Assembly (NCBI RefSeq): GCF_035556095.1
Contig: NZ_DATMFT010000018.1
Span: 1 to 64,000 of the forward strand
DNA from: Parapedobacter sp035556095
GTDB taxonomy: Bacteria > Bacteroidota > Bacteroidia > Sphingobacteriales > Sphingobacteriaceae
DNA: 64,000 nucleotides
Direction of reading: 5' to 3'
Position numbers and translations under genes: made by a program. Of this stretch, positions 1 to 8,406 are shown one piece after another. Position 1 is the first letter of the stretch; every line of letters begins with the position of its first letter. Below the pieces are notes generated by a model. It was not told the DNA's origin. It did not search any database and was given only the letters and a program-made list of their open reading frames with translations.

Positions 1-66
1 CATAGAAAGAACTTTTCTTTCTAAGTTGTGGTCGATATAAGGACCTTTTTTAATTGAACGAGCCAC
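1..66 (-). CDS. rpsS: 30S ribosomal protein S19, N-terminal fragment
   Basis: The first 22 residues (MARSIKKGPYIDHNLERK and on) match the conserved N-terminus of ribosomal protein S19, a small-subunit protein of the 30S head near the A-site tRNA. The gene runs off the left edge of the window. It starts with GTG at 66-64, and this codon shares one base with the TAG stop of rplB (TAGTG), so translation is probably coupled to L2. It follows rplB as in the canonical S10 operon. Confidence 0.93.
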   Translation of the reverse strand, partial: MARSIKKGPYIDHNLERKVLSM

Positions 67-890
67 TATTTCTTCCTTTTCTCAATAATGTAACGATTCG
101 ATGCTTTCTTTTTACTGCGGGTCTTGTAGCCTTTGGCCAACAGTCCCTTGCGCGAACGCGGGTGACCACCGGATGACCGGCCTTCACCACCACCCATCGG
201 GTGATCGACAGGGTTCATGGCTACACCACGTACACGGGGCCTGCGGCCCAAGTGGCGCTTCCGCCCGGCTTTACCTAATACCTCATTGGCTTTCTCGGCA
301 TTTGACACCGATCCGATGGTGGCCAAGCAAGTAGCCAAAATCATGCGTGTCTCGCCAGAAGGCAACTTGATGATGGCATATTTACTGTCGCGAGCCGAAA
401 GCTGGGCATATGTACCCGCGCTACGGGCGATGGTACCACCCTGCCCCGGGTTCAACTCGATATTGTGGATAATAGAACCCAACGGAATCACCGCCAGCGG
501 CAATGTGTTGCCAATTTCAGGCGCTACCGAATCGCCGGAAACAATCGTCTGTCCGACTTTGAGCCCCTCAGGCGCAATGATGTAACGCTTTTCGCCATCT
601 ACATAATGCAGAAGTGCAATACGCGCCGTACGATTGGGGTCGTATTCTATGGTGGCAACTTTTGCGGGAACGTCTTTCTTATCGCGTTTGAAGTCAATCA
701 GTCGGTATGCTTTTTTATGTCCCCCACCGAGGTAACGCATCGTCATTTTACCGGAATTGTTCCGCCCGCCGGACTTCTTGATCTTTACGACCAACGACTT
801 TTCAGGAACGTTGGTGGTAATATCGGAATAGTCTCCGCCTACTCTGAAGCGAGTGCCAGGGGTAACCGGTTTGAATCTTTTAACTGCCAT
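66..890 (-). CDS. rplB: 50S ribosomal protein L2
   Basis: A 274-residue protein of the usual L2 length. L2 binds 23S rRNA and is needed for subunit association and peptidyl-transferase activity. The conserved C-terminal loop MNPVDHPMGGGEG lies near residues 224-236, with the invariant histidine at about residue 230. The N-terminal KRFKPVTPGTR and the very basic C-terminus are typical. It sits between rplW and rpsS in the S10 operon and its stop overlaps the rpsS start by one base. The long open frame on the other strand is an antisense shadow. Confidence 0.98.
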   Translation of the reverse strand: MAVKRFKPVTPGTRFRVGGDYSDITTNVPEKSLVVKIKKSGGRNNSGKMTMRYLGGGHKKAYRLIDFKRDKKDVPAKVATIEYDPNRTARIALLHYVDGEKRYIIAPEGLKVGQTIVSGDSVAPEIGNTLPLAVIPLGSIIHNIELNPGQGGTIARSAGTYAQLSARDSKYAIIKLPSGETRMILATCLATIGSVSNAEKANEVLGKAGRKRHLGRRPRVRGVAMNPVDHPMGGGEGRSSGGHPRSRKGLLAKGYKTRSKKKASNRYIIEKRKK

Positions 891-896
891 CTCTTA

Positions 897-1187
897 TTAT
901 ATCGTACTGTAAAAGTCAATCGTTTCGCCATCCTTAATCGTGATGATGGCTTTCTTGTACTTCGGGGTCCTCCCGGAAACAAATCCAGCTTTGGTATAGC
1001 GGTTCTTGGCTTTGCCGGCAACCACAATCGTGTTCACGGCCAGAACGGTCACGCCAAACATCTGTTCCACAGCTTGTTTGATTTGTATCTTGTTTGCCTT
1101 GGGATCCACCTTAAATGCATAGCGGTTCAGCTTCTCGGTGAGCAGCGATGCTTTTTCGGTCAATATGGGCTTTTTGATAATTTCCAT
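897..1187 (-). CDS. rplW: 50S ribosomal protein L23
   Basis: A 96-residue L23, which sits at the exit of the ribosomal tunnel and docks trigger factor and SRP. The start at 1187 gives MEIIKKPILTEKASLLTEK, the family N-terminus; a longer frame up to 1226 would add 13 residues lying inside rplD and is rejected. The gene begins one base after the rplD stop and ends 6 bp before rplB, so it is clearly in the same operon. Confidence 0.96.
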   Translation of the reverse strand: MEIIKKPILTEKASLLTEKLNRYAFKVDPKANKIQIKQAVEQMFGVTVLAVNTIVVAGKAKNRYTKAGFVSGRTPKYKKAIITIKDGETIDFYSTI

Positions 1188-1188
1188 G

Positions 1189-1818
1189 TTACTTGGCAAG
1201 TGCCTCCTCCAATGTTTTAACAGCATCCGTAGTCAGCAAAAGTTTGCCCGCATTCAACACGTCGTACGTGTTCAATTCATTGGCGGTAATCACCTTTGTT
1301 TTCTTGAGGTTCCTGCTTGATAAATAAACGTTGTTGTTTTGAACGGGTAGTACCAATAAGGTCTTCTCGCCAGCCACGTTCAGGCTGTTCACCAAGCTCA
1401 CATAGTTCTTGGTTTTGATGCTATCGAAATTGACCTCGTCCAATACCACGATATTATTCTCTTTGGCTTTGTAGCTCAACGCTGATTTACGCGCCAAAGA
1501 TTTAAGCTTCTTGTTCAGTTTGAAACTATAGTCGCGCGGCTGCGGACCGAAAATACGGCCACCGCCATTGAACAATGGAGATTTGATGCTCCCTGCACGG
1601 GCACCACCGGTTCCCTTTTGTTTGTGGAGCTTGCGGGTCGAACCGGCAATCTCGTTACGTTGCTTGGATTTATGCGTTCCCTGGCGTTGGTTAGCCAGGT
1701 ATTGCTTCACATCCAGATAAATCGCATGGTCATTGGGTTCTACCCCAAATACCGACTCAGGAAGTTGCACCTTGGCACCTGTTTCTTTACCTGATATATT
1801 TAAAACGTTAACTTCCAT
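1189..1818 (-). CDS. rplD: 50S ribosomal protein L4
   Basis: A 209-residue L4. The central loop region (residues ~40-100, including RKLHKQKGTGGARAGS and NGGGRIFGPQPRDYS) is the conserved extension that lines the peptide exit tunnel. In E. coli L4 also represses its own S10 operon through the leader RNA; whether that happens here is unknown, but the operon has a leader with a hairpin (2467-2484). It lies 4 bp after rplC and 1 bp before rplW. Confidence 0.97.
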   Translation of the reverse strand: MEVNVLNISGKETGAKVQLPESVFGVEPNDHAIYLDVKQYLANQRQGTHKSKQRNEIAGSTRKLHKQKGTGGARAGSIKSPLFNGGGRIFGPQPRDYSFKLNKKLKSLARKSALSYKAKENNIVVLDEVNFDSIKTKNYVSLVNSLNVAGEKTLLVLPVQNNNVYLSSRNLKKTKVITANELNTYDVLNAGKLLLTTDAVKTLEEALAK

Positions 1819-1822
1819 CTCC

Positions 1823-2440
1823 TTATTTATCTACGATTACGTAAGAACCTTTGGCTCCGGGGATGGAACCACTCACCACGAGCAGGTTTTGCTCTTCGTA
1901 AACTTTCAGCACCTGCAGGTTCTGAACCTTCACACGATCGCCCCCTGTACGGCCAGCCATACGCGTTCCTTTGAATACACGCGACGGCCAAGATGACGCT
2001 CCCAATGAACCGGGTGCGCGCAGGCGGTTGTGCTGACCGTGGGTAGCCCCACCAACACCGCCGAAACCGTGGCGCTTCATTACCCCTTGGAAACCTTTTC
2101 CTTTCGAAGTGCCGACCACATCAATGTACTCGCCTTCTTCAAAAATAGAAACCGTCACCAATTCACCGAGTTGCTTTTCGTCGGGAAAGGTTTTAAATTC
2201 TACCAATTTACGCTTGGGCGTCGTTTTCGCTTTGGCGAAATGCCCTTTCAAAGGAGCCGTCGTGTTCTTCTCTTTTGCTTCATCAAAAGCGAGCTGAACC
2301 GCGGAATACCCATCCTTTTCTTCCGTGCGTATCTGCGTTACCACGCACGGGCCAGCTTCGATTACGGTACATGGGATATTCTTCCCGTCCGCATCAAAAA
2401 TGCTGGTCATTCCTACTTTTTTTCCAATAATTCCAGACAT
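1823..2440 (-). CDS. rplC: 50S ribosomal protein L3
   Basis: A 205-residue L3 that starts MSGIIGKKVGMTSIFD. L3 is one of the first proteins bound to 23S rRNA, and its central extension reaches the peptidyl-transferase centre. The conserved GFQGVMKRHGFGG...THGQ region, with the glutamine that is methylated in some bacteria, is near residues 116-138. It is the first gene of the transcript: upstream there are 260 bp without a gene, and no rpsJ, which precedes rplC in many bacteria. Confidence 0.97.
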   Translation of the reverse strand: MSGIIGKKVGMTSIFDADGKNIPCTVIEAGPCVVTQIRTEEKDGYSAVQLAFDEAKEKNTTAPLKGHFAKAKTTPKRKLVEFKTFPDEKQLGELVTVSIFEEGEYIDVVGTSKGKGFQGVMKRHGFGGVGGATHGQHNRLRAPGSLGASSWPSRVFKGTRMAGRTGGDRVKVQNLQVLKVYEEQNLLVVSGSIPGAKGSYVIVDK

Positions 2441-2466
2441 GTTTCTATTAATCTATTAACGTCCAT

Positions 2467-2484
2467 CGAAGCAGTAGGGCTTCG
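2467..2484 (-). promoter_or_regulatory. leader hairpin upstream of rplC
   Basis: CGAAGC and GCTTCG form a perfect 6-bp stem around a 6-base loop. It lies between the predicted transcription start (about 2510) and the rplC start at 2440. Its place in an S10-type operon leader invites the idea of feedback control, but the sequence alone only shows the stem. Confidence 0.4.
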
Positions 2485-2516
2485 CTCAAGACATACCATC
2501 CCCTCAAAAGGGACGG

Positions 2517-2547
2517 CAAAGATAGGAAACTTACAGTAAGTATCAAA
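2517..2547 (-). promoter_or_regulatory. promoter of the S10 operon (rplC)
   Basis: On the minus strand TTTG (2547-2544) and TATCTTTG (2524-2517) are separated by 19 bp. This fits the Bacteroidota consensus TTTG-N19-21-TAnnTTTG. Transcription should start near 2510 and leave a leader of about 70 nt before rplC. Confidence 0.75.
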
Positions 2548-2700
2548 CAGTTAGTAAATTATTTTTTTGTTTTCCATATTCATGCACTTTCCCATCCCTT
2601 CTTTGCGGTGTCTTTCCCACAGTTTTCCCCATGGTTCCTCGGCAAAATGCCGTCTTCCTACTACATACACCCACCCGCGGTGCTTCACATGCAGCCGAAT

Positions 2701-3744
2701 TTAGGTCGTCATCCGTCTTACCAAATCAACAGGGCACACCAGAGGTTCAGCCAGCGTAGCCGTGTTTGACCGATTGGGAACGCCTTGCAAGGCATCAATA
2801 AGCGTCTGTGCTACTTTGTCGGCCATAGCGTTCGGGTATTGTTCAATCGATGTGATGGCGGGAGAGATGATGGCCGCCCTCGGGTCGTTTGAGTAACCGA
2901 TTATCTTTAAGTCTTCAGGAATCCGGATACCGCGCTCTCGGGCAAACTCCACAGCAGCAATAGCCGTGGTGTCGTTCGCCGCGAAGAGCCCGTCGGGTTG
3001 GTTGGTACCATCAAATATCCTACGTAAGCTGCTCCAGGCGTTTTCTGCCGTCAGTTCCTGATGGTAAATCCATTCATCCCGCAGCGACACGCCCTCTTTA
3101 GCTAGCGCATCTGTAAACCCATGTGTGCGCTCCTTATAGATGCTGCAGGTCTGCGGACCGCTGATGTACGCAATCCTCCGGCAACCCGCCTGCATCAAAT
3201 GGTTGCCTGCCAACAGCCCACCACGGTAATCATCGCCTTTGACAATATAGGCCGGCGTATTCGCTCCCAAGGGCACCCGATCGTAAAACACCAGTGGTAT
3301 GCCCTGCTGGAGGAATCCATCGAAATGAGCAATATCTTCCGTATACAGTGCGAGCGATACGACCAATGCATCCACCCGGGCCGAATACAACGTATTCGCC
3401 AACTCCTTCTCCATGCTTACCGAATCATTGGACTGGCAGATCATCAGGTTGTATCCCGCCGCCTGAAGCTGCCGTTGCAGCGAAGTGATGAAAAACACAT
3501 GGAAATACATGGATATCCGAGGCACAATCAGCCCGATGATGTTGGAGCGGCGGTTGCGCAACGAGGACGCCATGCTGTTGTGCCGATAACCCATTTCCTT
3601 AGCCATCGCCTTCACCCGCTGGCGCGTAGCCTCACTGATCCGTGGATTATTATTAAGTGCCCTTGAAACAGTAGCCGGAGATATCCCCAATACCTTGGCA
3701 ATGTCCACGATGCTGTTTTCCGATTTCGGTTTTTTCGGTGTCAT
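2701..3744 (-). CDS. LacI-family transcriptional regulator
   Basis: A 347-residue LacI/GalR regulator. The N-terminal helix-turn-helix (residues ~12-32, SIVDIAKVLGISPATVSRAL) and hinge are followed by a periplasmic-binding-protein-like sugar sensor domain (about 65-340, with IGLIVPRI, FDRVP-like FYDRVP and GYSNDP segments). Such proteins repress or activate sugar-use genes according to a bound sugar or sugar phosphate. It is divergent from the secreted glycosidase-like gene at 3942 across a 197-bp region holding two dyads, so control of that gene is a reasonable inference. The effector is unknown. Confidence 0.92.
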   Translation of the reverse strand: MTPKKPKSENSIVDIAKVLGISPATVSRALNNNPRISEATRQRVKAMAKEMGYRHNSMASSLRNRRSNIIGLIVPRISMYFHVFFITSLQRQLQAAGYNLMICQSNDSVSMEKELANTLYSARVDALVVSLALYTEDIAHFDGFLQQGIPLVFYDRVPLGANTPAYIVKGDDYRGGLLAGNHLMQAGCRRIAYISGPQTCSIYKERTHGFTDALAKEGVSLRDEWIYHQELTAENAWSSLRRIFDGTNQPDGLFAANDTTAIAAVEFARERGIRIPEDLKIIGYSNDPRAAIISPAITSIEQYPNAMADKVAQTLIDALQGVPNRSNTATLAEPLVCPVDLVRRMTT

Positions 3745-3836
3745 TTCGTATAATCAGCTTGCTGCCAAAGCAACGTTATTTTGGTGGAAAAAGCAAATGC
3801 ACCTTGGTAAAGCGCGCTGCGGCTACTAACCCGGCA

Positions 3837-3886
3837 TCATTAGCCATAATGACTTTGCAATAGCTGCACGCGATTCCTCGTGCAGC
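3837..3886. promoter_or_regulatory. two inverted repeats between lacI-type regulator and glycosidase gene
   Basis: TCATTA-GCCA-TAATGA (3837-3852) is a 16-bp dyad and GCTGCACG (3863-3870) with CGTGCAGC (3879-3886) is a perfect 8-bp inverted repeat with an 8-bp spacer. Both lie in the divergent intergenic region, a normal place for a LacI-family operator. Neither matches a named operator that I recognise, so binding is an inference. Confidence 0.4.
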
Positions 3887-3941
3887 GGTAAAAAAGCTTA
3901 AATTCGCAAGAACAAAACGAGGGTTATTAAGAAATCTAATA

Positions 3942-6062
3942 ATGAAGAAGTGTTACCAACATTCCGTGACTTGGACAAAAAACCTTTTTTTACTGTCAGG
4001 ACTTTGGGTGCTATTACTCAGTTCCAGCAATGGCAAGATAGACCGTGAGAAGCTGGTAGGTCGCCATCGAATCATCACAGAAAAAAATAATCCGTGGAGC
4101 CCGGCACAGGTCGGTAATGGAGAGTTTGCATTCGGCGTGGATATCACCGGCCTTCAGTCGTTCACCACACATGCCACGATGTCGCATTGGGGATGGCATA
4201 GTTTTCCACTCCCCGAGGGCCTTGACATCAAAGATTTTAATGGGAAAATGTGGGACACGTATGGTCGGCAGGTCCGCTATGACGACTGGGATGAAGATCA
4301 TCCGGAATTGTCGGCGTGGCTGGCCGGCAATCCCCATTCGCTCAACCTGGGTCGGATCGGGTTGGTATTGAAAAAATCAGATGGCAGCCTTGCCACGTTG
4401 GGAGATTTGGCGAATACCCGGCAGGAAACGGATCTGTGGACAGGCACAATCACCAGCACCTTCGAATTGGAAGGGACTCCTGTTCGGGTAGTGACATTGA
4501 GCCACGGCGAAAAGGATGCCGTGGGTGTGCAGATTACCTCCAGACTGGTAGAAAGCGGGCAGATTGCAGTTGCCTTTTCTTTTCCCTATCCGGACGGGAG
4601 TCAGCAAGTAAACAGTACATTCGATCAGCCCAATGCACATACCACGGAATGGGTTTTCACCGAAAAAAAATTCGTACGCCTTGAGCGCACGTTGGACGAT
4701 ACCGATTGTGGGGTTTCCGTAAACTGGATGACGGAAGCAACATTTCAAAAGGTAGACAAACATGCGTTCCAGTTGGTGCCCGAATCGGGGAATACCCTGG
4801 AGTTTGTTTTTGCGTTTAGTGATGATCCTACTGTGGAGACCCGATTGAATTTTTCGGAATGCCAGCGATCCTCCATAACATCGTGGAAGGCATACTGGAT
4901 GTCTGGTGCAGCCATCGACCTGTCGGCAAGTACGGATCCCCGCTGGAAAGAGCTAGAACGCCGGCTGGTGTTATCACAGTACGTAATGAAGGTAAACGAG
5001 GCCGGTAGCTGGCCACCGCAGGAGAGCGGTCTGGTTAATAACGGTTGGTACGGACGTTTTCATTTTGAGATGATCTGGTGGCACGGCGCCCACTTTGCCC
5101 TGTGGGATCGTTGGCCGCTATTTGATAGAAGCCTGCATGTTTACCCTGATTTTTTGCCCACCTCAAGGGTGCGTGCGGAAAAGCAGGGTTACAAAGGCGC
5201 ACGCTGGCCGAAATGTACAGCATATCTGGACCGGGATTGGCCACATCCCATCCATGCGACGCTGATCTGGCAGCAGCCCCATCCGATTTTTTTCGCCGAA
5301 CTGGACTACCGTTTGCATCCTACGCAGGCCACACTCGATAAATGGCGTGATGTCGTGTTTGAATCGGCCGCGTTTATGGCTGATTTCGCCCATTACGATG
5401 CGGCGAAAGATCGTTACGTACTCGGACCTCCCGTTTATATTGTTTCGGAGAACACCGATCCCCGCACAACCGTCAACCCTACATTTGAACTGTCTTACTG
5501 GCAATTCGGCCTGCGTACCGCGCAGGTTTGGAAAGAGCGGATGAATATGCCGCGGGACGAAAAATGGGATGACGTGTTGAATAAGCTTTCACCGTTGCCG
5601 ATTGAAGACGGGGTGTATGTTACTTACGAGGGAATCGAAAACATGTGGACGCGGTATAACTGGGAACATCCGGCGCTGATCGGGGCGTTCGGTATGCTAC
5701 CGGGAGATGGCGTGGATGTTCCAACAATGGGCAGGACGCTTGAACGGGTACACCGCGAATGGAAACTTCACGAAACATGGGGCTGGGATTTCCCGATGCT
5801 GGCCATGTCGGCAGCAAGGCTGGGACGGTCGGAACAGGCAGTAGACTACCTACTGGAATACCCCGCGTTTTTGTTTGATGAGCATGGATTGGTGGGTGGT
5901 TGCCGTGCGCCGTTTCCTTATTTTCCGGGCAATGGCGGACTGTTATACGCCGTGGCCATGATGGCGGCCGGATGGGATGGGGGCCCCGATACCAATGCCC
6001 CCGGATTTCCGGATGACGGGTCTTGGGTTGTGAAATGGGAGGGACTGAAGCCGGCGCTGTAG
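3942..6062 (+). CDS. secreted glycosidase-like protein, six-hairpin (GH65-like) fold
   Basis: A 706-residue protein with an N-terminal hydrophobic segment (residues ~12-30) that looks like a signal peptide. The N-terminal half (from RHRIITEKNNPWSPAQVGNG) resembles the beta-sandwich of GH65/GH95-type enzymes. The C-terminal half, with FHFEMIWWHGAHFALW near residues 365-380 and ENMWTRYNWEHPAL near 565, looks like an (alpha/alpha)6 barrel where the acidic catalytic residue of such enzymes sits. This suggests cleavage or phosphorolysis of an oligosaccharide outside the cytoplasm. The substrate and exact family are not recognisable by eye. The neighbouring LacI regulator fits a sugar-responsive role. 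No transporter gene is adjacent. Confidence 0.62.
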   Translation: MKKCYQHSVTWTKNLFLLSGLWVLLLSSSNGKIDREKLVGRHRIITEKNNPWSPAQVGNGEFAFGVDITGLQSFTTHATMSHWGWHSFPLPEGLDIKDFNGKMWDTYGRQVRYDDWDEDHPELSAWLAGNPHSLNLGRIGLVLKKSDGSLATLGDLANTRQETDLWTGTITSTFELEGTPVRVVTLSHGEKDAVGVQITSRLVESGQIAVAFSFPYPDGSQQVNSTFDQPNAHTTEWVFTEKKFVRLERTLDDTDCGVSVNWMTEATFQKVDKHAFQLVPESGNTLEFVFAFSDDPTVETRLNFSECQRSSITSWKAYWMSGAAIDLSASTDPRWKELERRLVLSQYVMKVNEAGSWPPQESGLVNNGWYGRFHFEMIWWHGAHFALWDRWPLFDRSLHVYPDFLPTSRVRAEKQGYKGARWPKCTAYLDRDWPHPIHATLIWQQPHPIFFAELDYRLHPTQATLDKWRDVVFESAAFMADFAHYDAAKDRYVLGPPVYIVSENTDPRTTVNPTFELSYWQFGLRTAQVWKERMNMPRDEKWDDVLNKLSPLPIEDGVYVTYEGIENMWTRYNWEHPALIGAFGMLPGDGVDVPTMGRTLERVHREWKLHETWGWDFPMLAMSAARLGRSEQAVDYLLEYPAFLFDEHGLVGGCRAPFPYFPGNGGLLYAVAMMAAGWDGGPDTNAPGFPDDGSWVVKWEGLKPAL

Positions 6063-6125
6063 CCGGGATGAGTTGGCGTGCGAAACTTTGAATCGCTATC
6101 TTTAAGTAAGGTATAAAAGTAAGGT

Positions 6126-6275
6126 ATGAAGAAAATTAGATTTTTATCGGTTGGGCTGTGGCCAGCAAGCGATACGCTACTGCAGTCCACTGAATTAGCC
6201 GTTGCAGCCGAAGGAATCAGGTTAGACAGCGCTTGGATCGGTATTAAAATGAGGAGGTCGGATGTACACGTTTAG
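6126..6275 (+). CDS. possible 49-residue leader ORF
   Basis: An ATG frame of 49 codons between the glycosidase and the acetyltransferase. It begins MKKIRFLSVGLW and ends 14 bases inside the next gene, in another frame. It has no recognisable domain. An A/G-rich stretch (AAGTAAGGT) precedes the ATG. It may be a real small protein coupled to the acetyltransferase or a chance frame; I favour chance only slightly. Confidence 0.25.
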   Translation: MKKIRFLSVGLWPASDTLLQSTELAVAAEGIRLDSAWIGIKMRRSDVHV

Positions 6276-6774
6276 AAAAGCGCAGCCCCACGAACTGCCC
6301 CAAATATGGGAAATCATCCAACACGCGATTGCCCGGCGAAAAGAGGCGGGTAGCGAGCAGTGGCAGGATGGCTACCCCAACCCCGAGGTTTTGCGTCATG
6401 ATATCGATAAAGGTGCCGGATGTGTACTGGCCGATGGCGAAACTATTGCCGGTTATTGTGCCCTCATGATCAATGATGAACCAGCGTATGCCGCTATCGA
6501 AGGCGAATGGCTTACCAATGGTGATTTCGTCGTATTCCACCGTGTTGCGATTTCCAAAGCCCACCTCGGGCAAGGGCTAGCGCGGAAAATGATAGAACAC
6601 ATCGAAGCGTTCGCCGCAAGCAACAACATACAAAGTATCAAAGCAGACACGAATTACGACAACCCCGCCATGTTGCGGATTTTTGAATCGATGGGTTACA
6701 CCTATTGCGGCGAAGTATATTTCCGGGGAAGCCGCCGACGAGCGTATGAAAAAGTGTTACCGGAGATGGCCTAG
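6262..6774 (+). CDS. GNAT-family N-acetyltransferase
   Basis: A 170-residue single-domain acetyltransferase. The acetyl-CoA-binding motif A (VAISKAHLGQGLARKMIEHIE, residues ~93-113) holds the Q-x-x-G-x-G/A-like turn, and motif B follows in the NPAMLRIFESMGY segment (~133-145). The substrate, which could be a small amine or a protein N-terminus, cannot be told. The start is set by a strong Shine-Dalgarno AGGAGG at 6252-6257 four bases before the ATG, which is unusual among Bacteroidota genes. It is convergent with the CoA-binding gene at 6782. Confidence 0.88.
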   Translation: MYTFRKAQPHELPQIWEIIQHAIARRKEAGSEQWQDGYPNPEVLRHDIDKGAGCVLADGETIAGYCALMINDEPAYAAIEGEWLTNGDFVVFHRVAISKAHLGQGLARKMIEHIEAFAASNNIQSIKADTNYDNPAMLRIFESMGYTYCGEVYFRGSRRRAYEKVLPEMA

Positions 6775-6781
6775 CCAGCCA

Positions 6782-7146
6782 TCAGTACTGCCCGGTACTC
6801 AACATCACCAAGGTACATGCGCGCACCACCTCGATCCCCTGCTGTTGCGCTAAAGCTTCCAGTTCGGGGTTTTCCGTGCCCGGATTGAAAATGATACGTT
6901 TGGGTTGGGTCGCTAGGATGTAGTCGTAATATTCGGGCTGCCGCTGCGGACCGATGTAGAGGGTCACCGTATCGACACCCGCAATAACATCCCCTGCATG
7001 TTGTATTTCCACCCCGCGGACTCCCCCTTCTTTATTCCGATGTTTACAATATCGTGCCCGGCCGCAACCAACCGGTGGGCCGCTAAATAAGCATACCTGC
7101 CCGGATTGGTCGTGGCGCCCAAAATCAATGTTTTCTTTTTTCCCAT
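6782..7146 (-). pseudogene. CoA-binding domain protein (COG1832-like), frameshifted
   Basis: Read from ATG at 7146, the frame gives MGKKKTLILGATTNPGRYAY...NIGIKKGE, a Rossmann-type CoA-binding N-terminus. At a GGGGGA run near 7024-7030 it leaves the frame. The -1 frame continues without a gap as VRGVEIQHAGDVIAGVDTVTLY...FNPGTENPELEALAQQQGIEV...STGQY to the stop at 6782. Joined, it is about 120 residues, the normal length of the family. One base is missing in a G-run, so this is a sequencing error, a recent pseudogene or, less likely, a programmed -1 shift. The function of the family is poorly defined. A TAACTTTG promoter box lies just upstream. Confidence 0.82.
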
Positions 7147-7158
7147 GGCCATATATTG

Positions 7159-7166
7159 CAAAGTTA
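7159..7166 (-). promoter_or_regulatory. -7 box of the CoA-binding protein gene
   Basis: TAACTTTG on the minus strand matches TAnnTTTG and ends 12 bases before the ATG at 7146. No convincing -33 TTG was found at the right distance. Confidence 0.45.
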
Positions 7167-7194
7167 CGGACAATAGTTGAAGAAAATAACACCA

Positions 7195-8406
7195 CTATTT
7201 TGCCATATATTCTCCCTCGGACGAATAAGCTCCCTGACGGATCACCGGCATATCCAGTAGCTGGTAAAGCTCGTCCAAATGGAGTAGGCTGCCGTTGGCC
7301 AGATTTGCAAGGAGCACAATCGTAACATCGTTGGTTAGGTCTCGAACGTAGATGTTCCGGAAGCCATGCCACCAGCCGGTATGGTATACAACCCGTTGTT
7401 TATCCGTCTCGTAGGTACGCCACCCAAAACCGTAATTGAATACGCTTTTGGTGGGCTTGCTATATCCGGCGTAAGCCGAGTCGAGCGTTTCGGGCTTAAG
7501 CAAACGGCCCTCGCGTAATGCCCGGTCAAACAGGTACAGGTCTTGGACGGTGCTATATATGCCTTTATCGCCAACGGGACCATCCTGAAAATTCTGTACC
7601 ACCGAGCGGCGCCACACCTTGTCGTGGCCCACGACACCATTGGGAATCTTTTCGTACACAGCCTTGGAGTACACCGCGGTATGCTTCATACCCGCGGGCG
7701 CAAACACATTTTCTTTCATGTACACGGCAAAATCCTGGCCGGTCACCTTTTCGATAATCGACGCCAGCACCATGTAATTGGTATTGTTATAGAAAAACCG
7801 TACATCGGGGTTCGCATATTTCGCGGGTTTGTGCTTTGCCAACAGCGCCATCACCTCCGCGTTGGACATCCCCTTTCGCTTGTCGGGCCAAATCTCTTGC
7901 TTATCTGTAAAATAAAGGTAGTTCGTTAGCCCGGATCGATGGGTAAGCAACAACTTGATGGTCACATCCGGGTAGGGGAAATCCGGGAAAAACTCATCTA
8001 CCGTCTGGTCCAACCTAATCTTACCTTCCTCCATCAACCGGAGTATTCCCGTAGCGGTGAGCGGCTTTGATACCGATGCCAATTCAAACTGAGACGCAAT
8101 CTCCAAGCTGTCCTTCATCAGGTAATCAGCCCACCCAAAAGCGTTTTGGTAGAGGATTTTCCCTTTTTTTGCAATCAACACATTCCCGTTAAAACCGGAC
8201 CTGCGGTGCAACCGTTGCATGAATGCGTCCAATCGATCGTCAGCCTTCACCGGGTCATACACCAGCGCAATACTGTCGAGCTCGTGTTGTTTCCGCTCTA
8301 CACGGGCACGCTTCTTTTCGGCCGAGGTGCACGATGCACCGATGATGGCAATGATTAATAAGAAGAAAAGGCTATTTCTGAACAATGGTTTTTCACTAAT
8401 TTTCAT
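7195..8406 (-). CDS. serine hydrolase lipoprotein, beta-lactamase class C fold
   Basis: A 403-residue protein with a lipoprotein signal (hydrophobic run then GASC, cysteine near residue 26), so it is probably anchored in the membrane facing the periplasm. It carries the three motifs of the class C beta-lactamase/D-Ala-D-Ala carboxypeptidase clan: SVSK (catalytic Ser and Lys), the YNN motif in FFYNNTNYMV, and the HTG motif in VYHTGWW. Members act as peptidases or esterases; antibiotic hydrolysis is not implied. It is upstream of the frameshifted CoA-binding gene on the same strand, which has its own promoter box. Confidence 0.88.
   Translation of the reverse strand: MKISEKPLFRNSLFFLLIIAIIGASCTSAEKKRARVERKQHELDSIALVYDPVKADDRLDAFMQRLHRRSGFNGNVLIAKKGKILYQNAFGWADYLMKDSLEIASQFELASVSKPLTATGILRLMEEGKIRLDQTVDEFFPDFPYPDVTIKLLLTHRSGLTNYLYFTDKQEIWPDKRKGMSNAEVMALLAKHKPAKYANPDVRFFYNNTNYMVLASIIEKVTGQDFAVYMKENVFAPAGMKHTAVYSKAVYEKIPNGVVGHDKVWRRSVVQNFQDGPVGDKGIYSTVQDLYLFDRALREGRLLKPETLDSAYAGYSKPTKSVFNYGFGWRTYETDKQRVVYHTGWWHGFRNIYVRDLTNDVTIVLLANLANGSLLHLDELYQLLDMPVIRQGAYSSEGEYMAK

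Noticed and set aside
465..1220. Long plus-strand open frame (251 codons) opposite rplB, rplW and rplD
   Set aside because: It is antisense to three certain ribosomal protein genes and its product has no family-like features.
7195..8406. Antibiotic-resistance beta-lactamase
   Set aside because: The SVSK, YNN and HTG motifs define the fold, but lipoprotein anchoring and divergence fit a housekeeping peptidase or esterase; resistance cannot be claimed.
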